Shown: one piece after another, positions 23,548 to 31,854 of the stretch
Layout of the letters: every line of letters begins with the position of its first letter
Position numbering within the stretch: position 1 is the first letter of the stretch
From: an uncultured Nitrosomonadales bacterium
GTDB taxonomy: Bacteria > Pseudomonadota > Gammaproteobacteria > Burkholderiales > Gallionellaceae
DNA: 38,308 nucleotides
Direction: 5' to 3'
Assembly: GCA_903878125.1 (NCBI GenBank)
Contig: CAIRGS010000101.1
Coordinates: 1-38,308, forward strand
Program-made: the position numbers and the translations under genes
The notes under the pieces: model-generated
Seen by the model: only the letters and a program-made list of their open reading frames with translations
Databases searched by the model: none
Told to the model about the DNA's origin: nothing

Positions 23548-25038
23548 ATGCCAGTATCAAAAGATGGATTGCCACGCAATCGTGACGTGCATGAAGATCT
23601 GATTCGTAAACTGCGAAAGCTGTTGCCGCCAGAAGCCATACTCACTGACAAAGAAGATCTACGCCCGTTCGAGTGTGACGGGCTATCAGTGTATCGACGT
23701 CTGCCCTTGGTCGTGGCTTTGCCTGAAACTATTGCGCAGGTGCAGGCCATCATGCGTCTGTGTCATGCTTTGCAGGTGCCCGTTGTGGCACGCGGTGCAG
23801 GCACCGGTTTGTCCGGTGGCGCTCTGCCTTTGTCTGATGGCGTATTGCTGAGCTTGGCAAAATTTAAACGCATACTCCATATCGATCCAGAAAATGCGTT
23901 GGCCATTTTACAACCGGGTGTGCGCAATCTGGCAATTTCCGAGGCCGCCGCCGCGTATGGAATGTATTACGCGCCTGACCCTTCCTCGCAGATTGCCTGC
24001 ACCATAGGCGGCAATGTTGCTGAAAATTCCGGCGGGGTGCATTGCCTGAAATATGGCCTGACGGTACACAACGTTCTGATGCTGAAAGTAGTGACGATGG
24101 AGGGGGAGTTGCTGACCATCGGTGCTGAAACACTGGATTCTCCGGGCTATGATCTGCTGGCATTGATGGCAGGCTCGGAGGGGATGCTGGCGGTGATCGT
24201 TGAGGTTACGGTGAAGCTGCTGGCCAAGCCGGAGCGCGCGCAAGTTTTGCTGGCGGCCTTTGATGATGTCTTCAAAGCCGGGGAAGCGGTCGGCGCGATA
24301 ATCGCTGCCGGTATTATTCCGGCCGGTCTGGAAATGATGGACAAGGTGGCCATTCATGCGGCAGAAGATTATGCGCATGCCGGTTATCCTCGTGATGCAG
24401 AGGCGATTTTGCTGTGCGAACTGGATGGCACGAATGCGGAAGTATCCGAGCACATCATGGAAGTGCGCGAAATATTGCACCAGAGCGGCGCGACCGAGGT
24501 GCGCACTGCCGTTAACGAAGCAGAGCGACAGCTGTTCTGGAAGGGGCGTAAATCAGCCTTCCCCGCAGTGGGGCGCATTTCGCCGGATTATTACTGCATG
24601 GATGGCACGATTCCACGCCGTCAATTGCCGCATGTATTGCGCCAGATCAGTTTATGGTCGGAAGAGTACGGCTTGCCGGTGGCGAATGTGTTTCATGCCG
24701 GAGATGGCAATCTGCATCCGTTAATTTTATTCGATGCCAATAAGGACGGCGAGTTGGCACGTACTGAGGAATTCGGTCAGCGTATCTTGCAACTGTGCGT
24801 CGAAGTGGGCGGATCTATCACTGGCGAGCATGGCGTCGGCATGGAAAAAATTAATCAGATGTGTATCCAGTTCAAAGCGGCCGAACTCAGCCAATTCCAC
24901 GCGGTTAAAGCCGCTTTCGATCCCGCCGGCTTGCTTAATCCCGGGAAAGCCGTGCCCACCTTGCAGCGCTGCGCAGAATTTGGCGCCATGCACGTCCATC
25001 ACGGACAGCTGCCCCATGCCGAACTGGAACGCTTCTGA
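23548..25038 (+). CDS. glcD: Glycolate oxidase FAD-linked subunit GlcD
   Basis: The 496-residue protein has a PCMH-type FAD domain (PVVARGAGTGLSGGALPLSD, PDPSSQIACTIGGNVAENSG, GVHCLKYGLTVHN) and a C-terminal cap (FHAGDGNLHPLILFD, GSITGEHGVGMEKINQM). GlcD with GlcE and GlcF oxidises glycolate to glyoxylate and passes electrons to the membrane quinone pool. Its stop overlaps the glcE start (TGATG). In an autotroph the enzyme salvages glycolate made by RuBisCO oxygenation; no RuBisCO gene is in view. GlcD and D-lactate dehydrogenases are close, but the glcEF neighbours settle the call. Confidence 0.93.
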   Translation: MPVSKDGLPRNRDVHEDLIRKLRKLLPPEAILTDKEDLRPFECDGLSVYRRLPLVVALPETIAQVQAIMRLCHALQVPVVARGAGTGLSGGALPLSDGVLLSLAKFKRILHIDPENALAILQPGVRNLAISEAAAAYGMYYAPDPSSQIACTIGGNVAENSGGVHCLKYGLTVHNVLMLKVVTMEGELLTIGAETLDSPGYDLLALMAGSEGMLAVIVEVTVKLLAKPERAQVLLAAFDDVFKAGEAVGAIIAAGIIPAGLEMMDKVAIHAAEDYAHAGYPRDAEAILLCELDGTNAEVSEHIMEVREILHQSGATEVRTAVNEAERQLFWKGRKSAFPAVGRISPDYYCMDGTIPRRQLPHVLRQISLWSEEYGLPVANVFHAGDGNLHPLILFDANKDGELARTEEFGQRILQLCVEVGGSITGEHGVGMEKINQMCIQFKAAELSQFHAVKAAFDPAGLLNPGKAVPTLQRCAEFGAMHVHHGQLPHAELERF

Positions 25039-26102
25039 TGTGGGAGTGCGATATCAGTGAGACACTGCAGCAGCAGGTGCGCAACGCCGTCGGTAACGGG
25101 ACACCGCTCAAAATTGAAGGCGGCAATAGCAAAATATTTTTAGGACAAGAGACGCACGGCGAAATTCTGGATGTCAGCGGCCATCGCGGCATCGTCGAAC
25201 ATGATCCGTGCGAGTTGGTTTTGACTGCACGTAGCGGCACGCCGCTCAAAGATATTGAAGTCGCGTTGGCAGAAGCCGGGCAGATGCTGGCATTCGAGCC
25301 GCCACATTTTGGTGATAATGCTACCTTGGGTGGCACCATTGCCTGCGGTTTGTCTGGGCCGCGTCGTCCTTTTTGCGGCTCTGCCCGCGATTTTGTATTG
25401 GGCTGCAAGCTGCTCAATGGCAAGGGCGAGATATTGCGCTTCGGCGGCCAGGTAATAAAAAACGTGGCGGGCTACGATGTCTCGCGCCTGATGGTCGGTG
25501 CATATGGCACGCTGGGTGTGTTGCTGGAAATCAGCTTGAAAGTGCTGCCGCGCCCGGCGGCGAGTCACACTCTGATACAGGAATGCACTCAAGCTGAAGC
25601 CATCAGCAAAATGAGCCGCTTGCTGTCCCAGCCCGTGCCGGTCGATGCGGCCTGTTATCATGCGGGGCACTGTTATGTGCGCCTGTCCGGCAGCGAGCAA
25701 GCAGTCAAGCATGCCCACGAGCATTTGGGCGGCGAAGTGATAGAGAAATCAGAACCTTTCTGGCACGCCTTACGCGAACATCATTTGCCATTTTTTGGTT
25801 CCGCGAATCCGTTGTATCGCGTAATGGTAAAGCCCGCCGTGCCACCTTTAGAAATTGCCGGCGAATGGCTGCTCGATTGGGGTGGTGCGCAGCGTTGGCT
25901 AGTAAGTGACGAACCGATTGTGTTGATACGCGAACGCGTCGCTACAGTAGGCGGCCATGTCACCCAGTTCCGGGGCTGCGAACACAATGGCGAAATATTT
26001 CAGCCGCTCGCCGCGCCATTGCTCGTCATTCATCAACGCCTGAAATCCAGTTTTGATCCACACGGAATTTTTAACCGGGGGCGCATGTACGCCAACTTGT
26101 AA
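25038..26102 (+). CDS. glcE: Glycolate oxidase FAD-binding subunit GlcE
   Basis: The 354-residue product is a second FAD-binding PCMH domain, shorter than GlcD: PLKIEGGNSKIFLGQ, EPPHFGDNATLGGTIACGLS, GPRRPFCGSARDFVLGCKLL and VIKNVAGYDVSRLMVGAYGT. The C-terminus FDPHGIFNRGRMYANL closes the fold. It forms the GlcDEF complex. It is translationally coupled to glcD and 5 bp from glcF. Confidence 0.93.
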   Translation: MWECDISETLQQQVRNAVGNGTPLKIEGGNSKIFLGQETHGEILDVSGHRGIVEHDPCELVLTARSGTPLKDIEVALAEAGQMLAFEPPHFGDNATLGGTIACGLSGPRRPFCGSARDFVLGCKLLNGKGEILRFGGQVIKNVAGYDVSRLMVGAYGTLGVLLEISLKVLPRPAASHTLIQECTQAEAISKMSRLLSQPVPVDAACYHAGHCYVRLSGSEQAVKHAHEHLGGEVIEKSEPFWHALREHHLPFFGSANPLYRVMVKPAVPPLEIAGEWLLDWGGAQRWLVSDEPIVLIRERVATVGGHVTQFRGCEHNGEIFQPLAAPLLVIHQRLKSSFDPHGIFNRGRMYANL

Positions 26103-26107
26103 GCCAT

Positions 26108-27340
26108 ATGCAAACTGCCATTGCTCCTGAACTCTTGGTTAACCCCGACATTGCCGAAGCCAATGCGATTCTGCGTTCTTGCGTGCACTGCGGATTTTGC
26201 AACGCCACTTGCCCCACCTATCAGTTGCTTGGCAACGAACTGGATGGCCCACGTGGGCGTATTTATCTGATCAAGGAAATGCTGGAAGGCAATCAATCCA
26301 GCGAGAAGACGCAATTGCATCTGGACCGTTGCCTGACCTGCCGCGCCTGTGAAACCACGTGTCCATCCGGTGTGCAGTATGGTCGTTTGATTGACATCGG
26401 GCGGCAGATCATTGAGGAGCGTGCGCCGCGTCCATTGTGGCAAAAAATTGTGCGGCGCAGTCTGCTGGCAGTGCTGCCGTATCCCAAGCGTTTTGCGCTG
26501 GTGCTTGGCATTGGCCGTGTGGTGCGCCCATTATTACCACTTTCTTTGCAACGTAAAATCCCGACTCAACGACGGGTGCAGTCAGCTCGTCCGCAAGCAA
26601 TTCATCCGCGCAGCATGCTGGTATTGGAAGGTTGTGTGCAGTCGCTGAGTGCGCCAAATATCAACACTGCTGCTGCATGCGTGCTGGATAAACTGGGCAT
26701 TTCTTTAATCAGTGCCTCCAGGGCCGGCTGCTGTGGAGCCCTCAATCAGCACTTGGCTGATATTAATGGGGCGCATGACATGATGCGCCGCAATATTGAT
26801 GCCTGGTGGCCGTATATTGAGCAAGGCGCAGAGGCTATTGTGATGAGTTCCAGCGGCTGCGGCCTGATGGTGAAAGAATACGGCACAACGCTGAAACATG
26901 ATCCAAATTATGCCGCGAAGGCGGCACGCATCAGCGAATTGACACGCGACTTGAGCGAAATTCTGAGCCGCGAAAATTTGAGTGCCTTGGCCGATGTTGG
27001 AAAAGGCGTCCGCGTTGCTTATCAATCGTCTTGTACCTTGCAGCATGGGCAAAAACTGCCTGGGGTAGTTGAAACTATCCTGCAAAACTGCGGTTACATG
27101 CTGACGCCAGTTGCGGACAGCCATCTGTGCTGTGGCGCTGCGGGCACTTATACGCTGATGCAACCTGCGCTGTCGCAGCAGCTGCTGGAAAATAAGTTGG
27201 ATGCACTGCAACGGGGCTCGGCCGAGGTCATCGCCACCGCCAACATTGGCTGCCAGCTGCATTTGGAAAGTGCAGCCCACTTGCCGGTTAAACACTGGAT
27301 CGAGCTGTTGCAACCATTTCCCCAACAAGGGCCGCCCTGA
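26108..27340 (+). CDS. glcF: Glycolate oxidase iron-sulfur subunit GlcF
   Basis: The 410-residue protein has two 4Fe-4S ferredoxin motifs (CVHCGFCNATCPTYQ and CLTCRACETTCPSGVQ) and two CCG domains (SRAGCCGALNQHL and DSHLCCGAAGTYTLMQ). It carries electrons from the flavin subunits to the quinone pool. The stop codon TGA lies within the 6-bp target duplication of the MITE-like element, so the element joined exactly at the end of the gene without harming it. Confidence 0.95.
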   Translation: MQTAIAPELLVNPDIAEANAILRSCVHCGFCNATCPTYQLLGNELDGPRGRIYLIKEMLEGNQSSEKTQLHLDRCLTCRACETTCPSGVQYGRLIDIGRQIIEERAPRPLWQKIVRRSLLAVLPYPKRFALVLGIGRVVRPLLPLSLQRKIPTQRRVQSARPQAIHPRSMLVLEGCVQSLSAPNINTAAACVLDKLGISLISASRAGCCGALNQHLADINGAHDMMRRNIDAWWPYIEQGAEAIVMSSSGCGLMVKEYGTTLKHDPNYAAKAARISELTRDLSEILSRENLSALADVGKGVRVAYQSSCTLQHGQKLPGVVETILQNCGYMLTPVADSHLCCGAAGTYTLMQPALSQQLLENKLDALQRGSAEVIATANIGCQLHLESAAHLPVKHWIELLQPFPQQGPP

Positions 27341-27341
27341 A

Positions 27342-27479
27342 GCGCCTCTAAAAATCCAAGTTTCGTCGCAATACGGCGTTACTCGAAAAAAATTATCGCT
27401 TACATATTAACTATATGCCGCGCTCAAATTTTTTTAGTCGTGCCTTGTCTTGCTTAGAAACTTGAATTTTTAGAGGCGC
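27342..27479. mobile_element. MITE-like element, short copy
   Basis: The terminal inverted repeats are GCGCCTCTAAAAATCCAAGT (left) and the reverse complement of ACTTGAATTTTTAGAGGCGC (right), and flanks CCTGAA are duplicated at 27336-27341 and 27480-27485. It is 138 bp with no ORF. It closely matches the element at 37010-37188, but lacks about 40 bp near the left end. It lies directly after the glcF stop. Confidence 0.75.
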
Positions 27480-27545
27480 CCTGAAAGCAGTGAAAAAAGT
27501 TAAAATGCCGTATTTAACGAATCGCAACCCGCAAGGAGAAAAAGC

Positions 27546-28727
27546 ATGGCAATAAAATCGTTCCATCCCCCGCAACGCATTTTGATGGGCCCAGGTCCTT
27601 CAGATGTCAGCTCACGTGTACTGGAGGCCTTGTCGCGCCCCACTATCGGCCATCTTGATCCAGTGTTCGTAACGATGATGGACGAGATGAAAGAGCTGTT
27701 GAAGTACGCTTTCCAGACTAAAAATGAATTGACTATGCCCGTTTCTGCCCCCGGCTCGGCCGGAATGGAAACCTGCTTCGTCAATCTGGTCGAACCCGGC
27801 GACAAGGTCATCGTATGTCAGAATGGAGTGTTCGGCGGACGCATGAAGGAAAACGTTGAGCGCGGCGGCGGCATTGCAGTGATGGTGCAGGACGATTGGG
27901 GACGCGCAGTTGACCCGCAAAAAGTGGAAGATGCACTCAAGGCTAATCCTGATGCCAAGATTGTTGCGTTTGTCCATGCAGAAACTTCCACAGGCGCCCT
28001 GTCTGATGCCAAAACCTTGGTGGCGCTTGCCCATAAATATGGTTGCTTGACCATTGTGGATGCAGTCACTTCACTAGCCGGTTCGCCACTCAAGGTCGAC
28101 GAATGGGAAATAGACGCTATTTATTCCGGCACGCAAAAATGCCTCTCCTGTACGCCTGGACTTTCCCCAGTCAGCTTTAGTACGCGCGCGTTGGAGAAAA
28201 TCAAGAACCGTAAAAACAAAGTGCAAAGCTGGTTCCTGGATTTGAATCTGGTCATGAGTTATTGGGGCGGATCAACCAAGCGCGCCTACCATCACACTGC
28301 TCCGATCAACGCGTTATATGGCTTGCACGAATCATTGGTGATGTTGCAGGAAGAAGGCCTGGAAAATTCATGGGCTCGCCACACGAAAAATCACCTTGCC
28401 TTGCGCGCTGGTCTGGAAGCAATGGGATTGAAGTTTGTGGTGCCAGAATCTGAGCGTCTGCCACAACTGAACGCACTTACTATTCCTGATGGCGTGGACG
28501 ATGCCGTCGTGCGCTCCACCCTGCTAAACGATTATCAACTGGAAATTGGTGCGGGCCTGGGCGTAATGGCAGGCAAGGTGTGGCGCATAGGCTTGATGGG
28601 TTACGCCAGTAATAAGAGCAACATTTTGGTGTGCCTCGGTGCGCTGGATGACGTATTAGGCAGGATGAAGGCACCGGTTCAGCATGGTGTGGCAGTAGCT
28701 GCAGCGCAAAAAGTTCTGGCGGGCTGA
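27546..28727 (+). CDS. Class V aminotransferase, serine/alanine-glyoxylate type
   Basis: The 393-residue PLP enzyme of fold type I has PPQRILMGPGPSDVSSRVLE, SAPGSAGMETCFVNLVEPGD, VHAETSTGALSDAKTLV, the aspartate in LTIVDAVTSLAG and the PLP lysine in YSGTQKCLSCTPGLSPVSF. It makes glycine from glyoxylate using serine or alanine, taking the product of GlcDEF just upstream. The two genes are separated by the MITE, and a strong ribosome site (AAGGAG) stands 10 bp before ATG. Phosphonate (2-AEP) transaminase relatives exist, but the context favours glyoxylate. Confidence 0.88.
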   Translation: MAIKSFHPPQRILMGPGPSDVSSRVLEALSRPTIGHLDPVFVTMMDEMKELLKYAFQTKNELTMPVSAPGSAGMETCFVNLVEPGDKVIVCQNGVFGGRMKENVERGGGIAVMVQDDWGRAVDPQKVEDALKANPDAKIVAFVHAETSTGALSDAKTLVALAHKYGCLTIVDAVTSLAGSPLKVDEWEIDAIYSGTQKCLSCTPGLSPVSFSTRALEKIKNRKNKVQSWFLDLNLVMSYWGGSTKRAYHHTAPINALYGLHESLVMLQEEGLENSWARHTKNHLALRAGLEAMGLKFVVPESERLPQLNALTIPDGVDDAVVRSTLLNDYQLEIGAGLGVMAGKVWRIGLMGYASNKSNILVCLGALDDVLGRMKAPVQHGVAVAAAQKVLAG

Positions 28728-28919
28728 TTCGTTTATAAGGCTCTTAATGTTTGTTTTCAGGAATCCCTCTTTGTGCTGAAACAAAGGGGGCGTGGCGCGT
28801 TCTGGTGCATCTGGGCAAACGATGTAGCGGGTTCCGTTGCTGGTGAATTGGCTCACCATATTTTATTGCCTGCCGCCCTCCCCACTGACTTTTGACGACG
28901 TCTTTGTAATCAATGCCAA

Positions 28920-29273
28920 ATGAAAAAATCTGAAATTAAATTCACCATTACCCGCGACGATAAAAAGGTACCTGAAAAAATCGACTGGAGTGCATCTGAT
29001 ATTCAGGAACAAACTACCACCAATGCAATAATGATTGCTCTGTGGGACGCCCGGGAGAAGAATACGCTGCGTATTGATTTATGGACCAAAAACATGATGA
29101 AAGAGGAGATGAAAAAGTTTTATCATCAAAGTCTATTGTTCATGGCAGATAATTTTGAACGTGCTACCGGAGATGTGGAAGCCTCGCAAGCGATGCGAAA
29201 TTTTGCTCAGACGATGGGCGAAAAATTGAATCTGGTTATGGAAAATAAATTTGTTGCTCTAAAAAATAATTAA
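28920..29273 (+). CDS. GldC-like protein, copy 1
   Basis: The 117-residue product MKKSEIKFTITRDDKKVPEK carries IDWSASD, IMIALWDAREKNTLRIDLWT, KFYHQSLLFMADNFERATGD and FAQTMGEKLN. The pattern is that of GldC, a small cytoplasmic protein linked to the gliding apparatus of Bacteroidetes, but known with unclear role elsewhere. No signal peptide or membrane segment is present. Copy 2 follows after 77 bp and is about 55 percent identical by eye. No other gliding genes (gldA-N) are in view, so the gliding role should not be assumed. No obvious ribosome site is upstream. Confidence 0.8.
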   Translation: MKKSEIKFTITRDDKKVPEKIDWSASDIQEQTTTNAIMIALWDAREKNTLRIDLWTKNMMKEEMKKFYHQSLLFMADNFERATGDVEASQAMRNFAQTMGEKLNLVMENKFVALKNN

Positions 29274-29350
29274 ACCAATCCTGTCCTTGGCACTACGATA
29301 ATCCAGCGCTATTACCTTTAATAAACAATCCTTTAAGGAATTAATTAAAA

Positions 29351-29692
29351 ATGACGAAATCTGAAATTAAATTTACGGTCACTCTCGACGACAACATGGT
29401 GGCAGAAAAAATAGACTGGAGCGCTTCCGATGCGAAAGAGACCAACAAGAGCAAAGGAGTAATGATCTCAGTTTGGGATACCAAGGAAAACAATACGATG
29501 CGGATTGATTTCTGGACCAAAGATATGATGGTCGATGAAATGTGTCAGTTTTATCACCAGACTTTTTTATCAATGGCGGATACTTTCGAACGTGCTACCG
29601 GGGAAAAGGAAGTAGCGAAATCAATGCGAAATTTTGCCCAGCAGTTTGGCGAAAAAGTGAATCTGTTTTCCAAACAAAAATTTGATGCGTAA
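29351..29692 (+). CDS. GldC-like protein, copy 2
   Basis: The 113-residue paralogue MTKSEIKFTVTLDDNMVAEK carries KIDWSASDA, VMISVWDTKENNTMRIDFWT, QFYHQTFLSMADTFERATGE and MRNFAQQFGEKVNLF. The ribosome site TAAGGAA is 12 bp before ATG. Differences from copy 1 are spread across the chain while the WDxKExNT(L/M)RID(L/F)WTK core is kept, so the duplication is old. Charged residues in the middle could interact with a partner. Possibly the two form a heteromer. Confidence 0.82.
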   Translation: MTKSEIKFTVTLDDNMVAEKIDWSASDAKETNKSKGVMISVWDTKENNTMRIDFWTKDMMVDEMCQFYHQTFLSMADTFERATGEKEVAKSMRNFAQQFGEKVNLFSKQKFDA

Positions 29693-29741
29693 CGTCAACA
29701 TACGAAAGCGCAGTGGTACGTTCTTTCACCATTAAGGCAAT

Positions 29742-29848
29742 GCTGAACAAACCCCTCCGTTCGGGCTGAGCCTGTCGAAGCCATTTGCAACTTATTGATT
29801 TTAAAATAGTACGTTTCGACAAGCTCAACGCGAACGGACTTATTCAGC
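29742..29848. repeat. Interrupted inverted repeat of the genome-wide TTCG..GAGCCTGTCGAAG type
   Basis: The left half reads CTCCGTTCGGGCTGAGCCTG then TCGAAG, and the right half TTTCGACAAGCTCAACGCGA then ACGG; the outer ends GCTGAACAA and TTATTCAGC are also inverted. Such pairs occur as REP/BIME-like elements in many proteobacteria. 107 bp, between the GldC-like gene and a small ORF. Confidence 0.6.
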
Positions 29849-29887
29849 GTATCCATAAATTAAATTATTACAATCAAGAGGAAAATC

Positions 29888-30109
29888 ATGAAAACAGTTG
29901 GTGAATTAAGACAGGCTCTTGAAGGCGTGCCAGATGATCGTGTGCTAAAGGCGCAGGTAGTAGCCATAAACGGGAGCGCGTGGACACTGAATGTCGAATT
30001 TTGCGCGTTGGTACCGGCTGGCCCAAGTATGCCAGGAGGCTCCATGGCGGTGCTGAAACTAACTCATCCTGAATTGGAAACCATGCCGGAGTGGCCAGCA
30101 CCTACTTGA
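29888..30109 (+). CDS. Small conserved-looking protein, unknown function
   Basis: The 73-residue product MKTVGELRQALEGVPDDRVL has a good ribosome site (AGAGGA, 7 bp). It starts with a helix-like VGELRQALEGVPDD, where LRQAL and PDD are the kind of motif seen in small regulatory or immunity-type proteins, and then short strands with Pro/Gly (ALVPAGPSMPGG). No signal peptide, no cysteine pair (one Cys). It ends 17 bp before uppP and may share its transcript. I cannot name a family. Confidence 0.6.
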   Translation: MKTVGELRQALEGVPDDRVLKAQVVAINGSAWTLNVEFCALVPAGPSMPGGSMAVLKLTHPELETMPEWPAPT

Positions 30110-30126
30110 TACGCACCTAAATTATT

Positions 30127-30945
30127 ATGGATATCACCCCGCTTTTCCTGGCCTTCATTCTCGGCATTATTGAAGGACTAACCGAATTCCTGCCCATTTC
30201 CAGTACGGGTCACCTGATTATTGCTGGCGACTTACTCAACTTTAATGATGAGAGGGGCAAGGTATTCATGATCGTCATCCAGTTGGGTGCGATTTTGGCA
30301 GTGGTATGGGAATTCCGAGCCAAGCTGTTGGCAGTGACGTGTGGCTTAGTGGCGCGCGAACCCGTTGCCGTGCGCTTTGCCAGTAACGTGTTGGTGGCAT
30401 TTCTGCCAGCAGTCGTGCTTGGGCTAATGTTCCACCACTGGATCAAGAACTATCTGTTTAATCCTTACACCGTGGCGATGGCGCTAATCGTGGGAGGATT
30501 GGTGATTCTGTGGGTGGAAAAACGAGCGTTTCACCCGCACATCAAAAGTATCGAAGATATGCGCTGGCAGGATGCAATCAAGGTGGGATTTGCCCAGTCG
30601 GTGGCCATGTTTCCTGGCGTTTCGCGCTCCGGCGCAACCATCATGGGCGGGATGATTTTTGGGCTTGATCGACGAGTTGCGACCGAGTTTTCTTTCTTTC
30701 TTGCTATTCCTACCATGTGCGGGGCAACCGCCCTCGACCTTTACAAGAGCTGGCATCTGCTATCAGCCACAGATCTGCCAGTATTCGCAGTAGGCTTTAT
30801 TGCCGCGTTCGTCAGCGCCTATCTGGCCGTAGCGGCCTTACTTAAATTTATTTCCAATCATACTTTTGTGGGGTTTGCCTGGTACCGCATAGTATTCGGT
30901 CTGCTAGTGCTGGCTACCGCCTACAGCGGTGTTGTGGAATGGTAA
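30127..30945 (+). CDS. uppP: Undecaprenyl-diphosphate phosphatase
   Basis: The 272-residue, multi-helix membrane protein has [20 protein letters not shown] (the PISSTGH catalytic motif) near the N-terminus and [19 protein letters not shown] in the second half (PGVSRSG, the other active-site loop). It removes one phosphate from undecaprenyl-PP to recycle the carrier for peptidoglycan and O-antigen synthesis. High hydrophobicity and length match BacA/UppP. It is convergent with the rhodanese gene. Confidence 0.97.
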   Translation: MDITPLFLAFILGIIEGLTEFLPISSTGHLIIAGDLLNFNDERGKVFMIVIQLGAILAVVWEFRAKLLAVTCGLVAREPVAVRFASNVLVAFLPAVVLGLMFHHWIKNYLFNPYTVAMALIVGGLVILWVEKRAFHPHIKSIEDMRWQDAIKVGFAQSVAMFPGVSRSGATIMGGMIFGLDRRVATEFSFFLAIPTMCGATALDLYKSWHLLSATDLPVFAVGFIAAFVSAYLAVAALLKFISNHTFVGFAWYRIVFGLLVLATAYSGVVEW

Positions 30946-30969
30946 GTTTTTCAAGCGATTAGCTGCCGA

Positions 30970-30986
30970 TAGACTTATATAGTCTA
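30970..30986. terminator. Small palindrome between convergent genes
   Basis: TAGACT-TATAT-AGTCTA is perfectly inverted and overlaps the rhodanese stop codon. It may act as a weak two-way terminator; there is no T-run. Confidence 0.3.
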
Positions 30987-31436
30987 GCTCTGTTCCCACG
31001 GTAATTCACGTGCGCGCCAGCCACCCAGTACATTGCGGTGCTTGTTGGCATCTTTGTCGCCTTCAAAGCCTTCCAGCACGTTGTAGGATTCGGCATAACC
31101 GATTTCGGACGCAGCTACAGCGGCATTATGAGAGCGGGCACCACTGCGGCAGATGAATAATACCAATGCCTCTTTGTCTACCTGTTGCTCAAGCTGTGCC
31201 ATGAAATTCTGGTTGGGTTTCATGCCGGGATAGGTAGCCCATTCAATTTCCACTGCATCGGGGATATGCCCCACCCAATCCAGCTCAGCGCGTGTGCGCA
31301 CATCAACCAGCTTGGCGCCGGGCGCAGCTTGCAGTATTTCGTAAGCCTCATTCGGTAGCAGGGCGCCCACATAGGGTAAATTCATTTCTTTGGCGCGTTT
31401 TTGCGCGGCGTTCAAAATTTCTGTGATTTTCCCCAT
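30984..31436 (-). CDS. Single-domain rhodanese-like sulfurtransferase
   Basis: The 150-residue product has a rhodanese homology domain: AKLVDVRTRAELDWVGHIPD, then the active-site loop FICRSGARSHNAAVAA with Cys, and ending YNVLEGFEGDKDANKHRNVL with GWRARELPW. The six-residue loop CRSGAR fits sulphur transfer rather than a phosphatase. It has no signal peptide. It takes sulphur from a thiosulphate- or persulphide-like donor; the partner is unknown. It is transcribed away from glnA. Confidence 0.88.
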   Translation of the reverse strand: MGKITEILNAAQKRAKEMNLPYVGALLPNEAYEILQAAPGAKLVDVRTRAELDWVGHIPDAVEIEWATYPGMKPNQNFMAQLEQQVDKEALVLFICRSGARSHNAAVAASEIGYAESYNVLEGFEGDKDANKHRNVLGGWRARELPWEQS

Positions 31437-31635
31437 GATTTTTCTCCACTATTGTTCGATACATAACCCGCAAGCATTGCTCGCGGAGGACGATTGCATA
31501 CTATCCCAATGCAGCAACAAATCCTATCTGCCCGTACCCTGCAAACACCCAGGACCAAGACTCTATAATGCAAGTTAAGCGAGATTTGGACGACGATATG
31601 CGTACCTCAACTTCGTGCATCACCATCAACGGTCA

Positions 31636-31652
31636 TGCACAGAAATAGTGCA
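31636..31652. promoter_or_regulatory. NtrC-type enhancer site
   Basis: TGCACAGAAATAGTGCA fits the NtrC pattern TGCAC(C)-N5-(G)GTGCA with perfect TGCAC/GTGCA arms. It lies 94 bp upstream of the sigma-54-like promoter, a usual activator distance. Confidence 0.65.
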
Positions 31653-31746
31653 CGGCCATGGCATACGTCCCGAAAAAAGCACACATTTAAATCCAATTAT
31701 TCTCATGAATATGGCAAAATGCTCGTTTCAGAGTTGGAATATGAAG

Positions 31747-31762
31747 TGGAACGCTTCGTGCT
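31747..31762 (+). promoter_or_regulatory. Sigma-54 promoter of glnA
   Basis: TGGAACGCTTCGTGCT keeps GG and GC at the required 10-bp spacing and resembles TGGCACG-N4-TTGCW with two mismatches. Expected transcription start is near 31773, some 80 bp before glnA. Confidence 0.65.
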
Positions 31763-31854
31763 TGATTCCCAGTGCTTGATTCCCAAGTTTAAGTTTGTGT
31801 AATTTCCAGTTTATTTTTTTAGTTTAGTCGTTAACGTTTATGGAGAGAATTATT

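Larger units (their letters stand above)
31437..31854. promoter_or_regulatory. glnA upstream region
   Basis: Gene-free 418 bp. Besides the NtrC-like and sigma-54-like sites listed separately, it contains GTGCAT...ATGCAC inverted around 31617-31640, a TATAAT at 31564 without a good -35 box, and a tandem 14-bp duplication GTGCTTGATTCCCA at 31758-31771 and 31772-31785 that overlaps the -12 element. A sigma-70 promoter for the rhodanese gene must lie on the other strand but was not fixed. Confidence 0.5.

Noticed and set aside
28656-28859. Minus-strand ORF with CPDAPERATPP and a CSYCHTM motif
   Set aside because: It overlaps the aminotransferase 3' end, has no ribosome site and no known domain; the Cys pattern is probably chance.
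28920-29692. Naming the two small genes gldC
   Set aside because: Family likeness is good, but no gliding machinery is visible, so the gene symbol would imply an unsupported function.
31564-31569. Sigma-70 promoter with perfect TATAAT before glnA
   Set aside because: No acceptable -35 box lies at 16-18 bp, and it is 290 bp from glnA.
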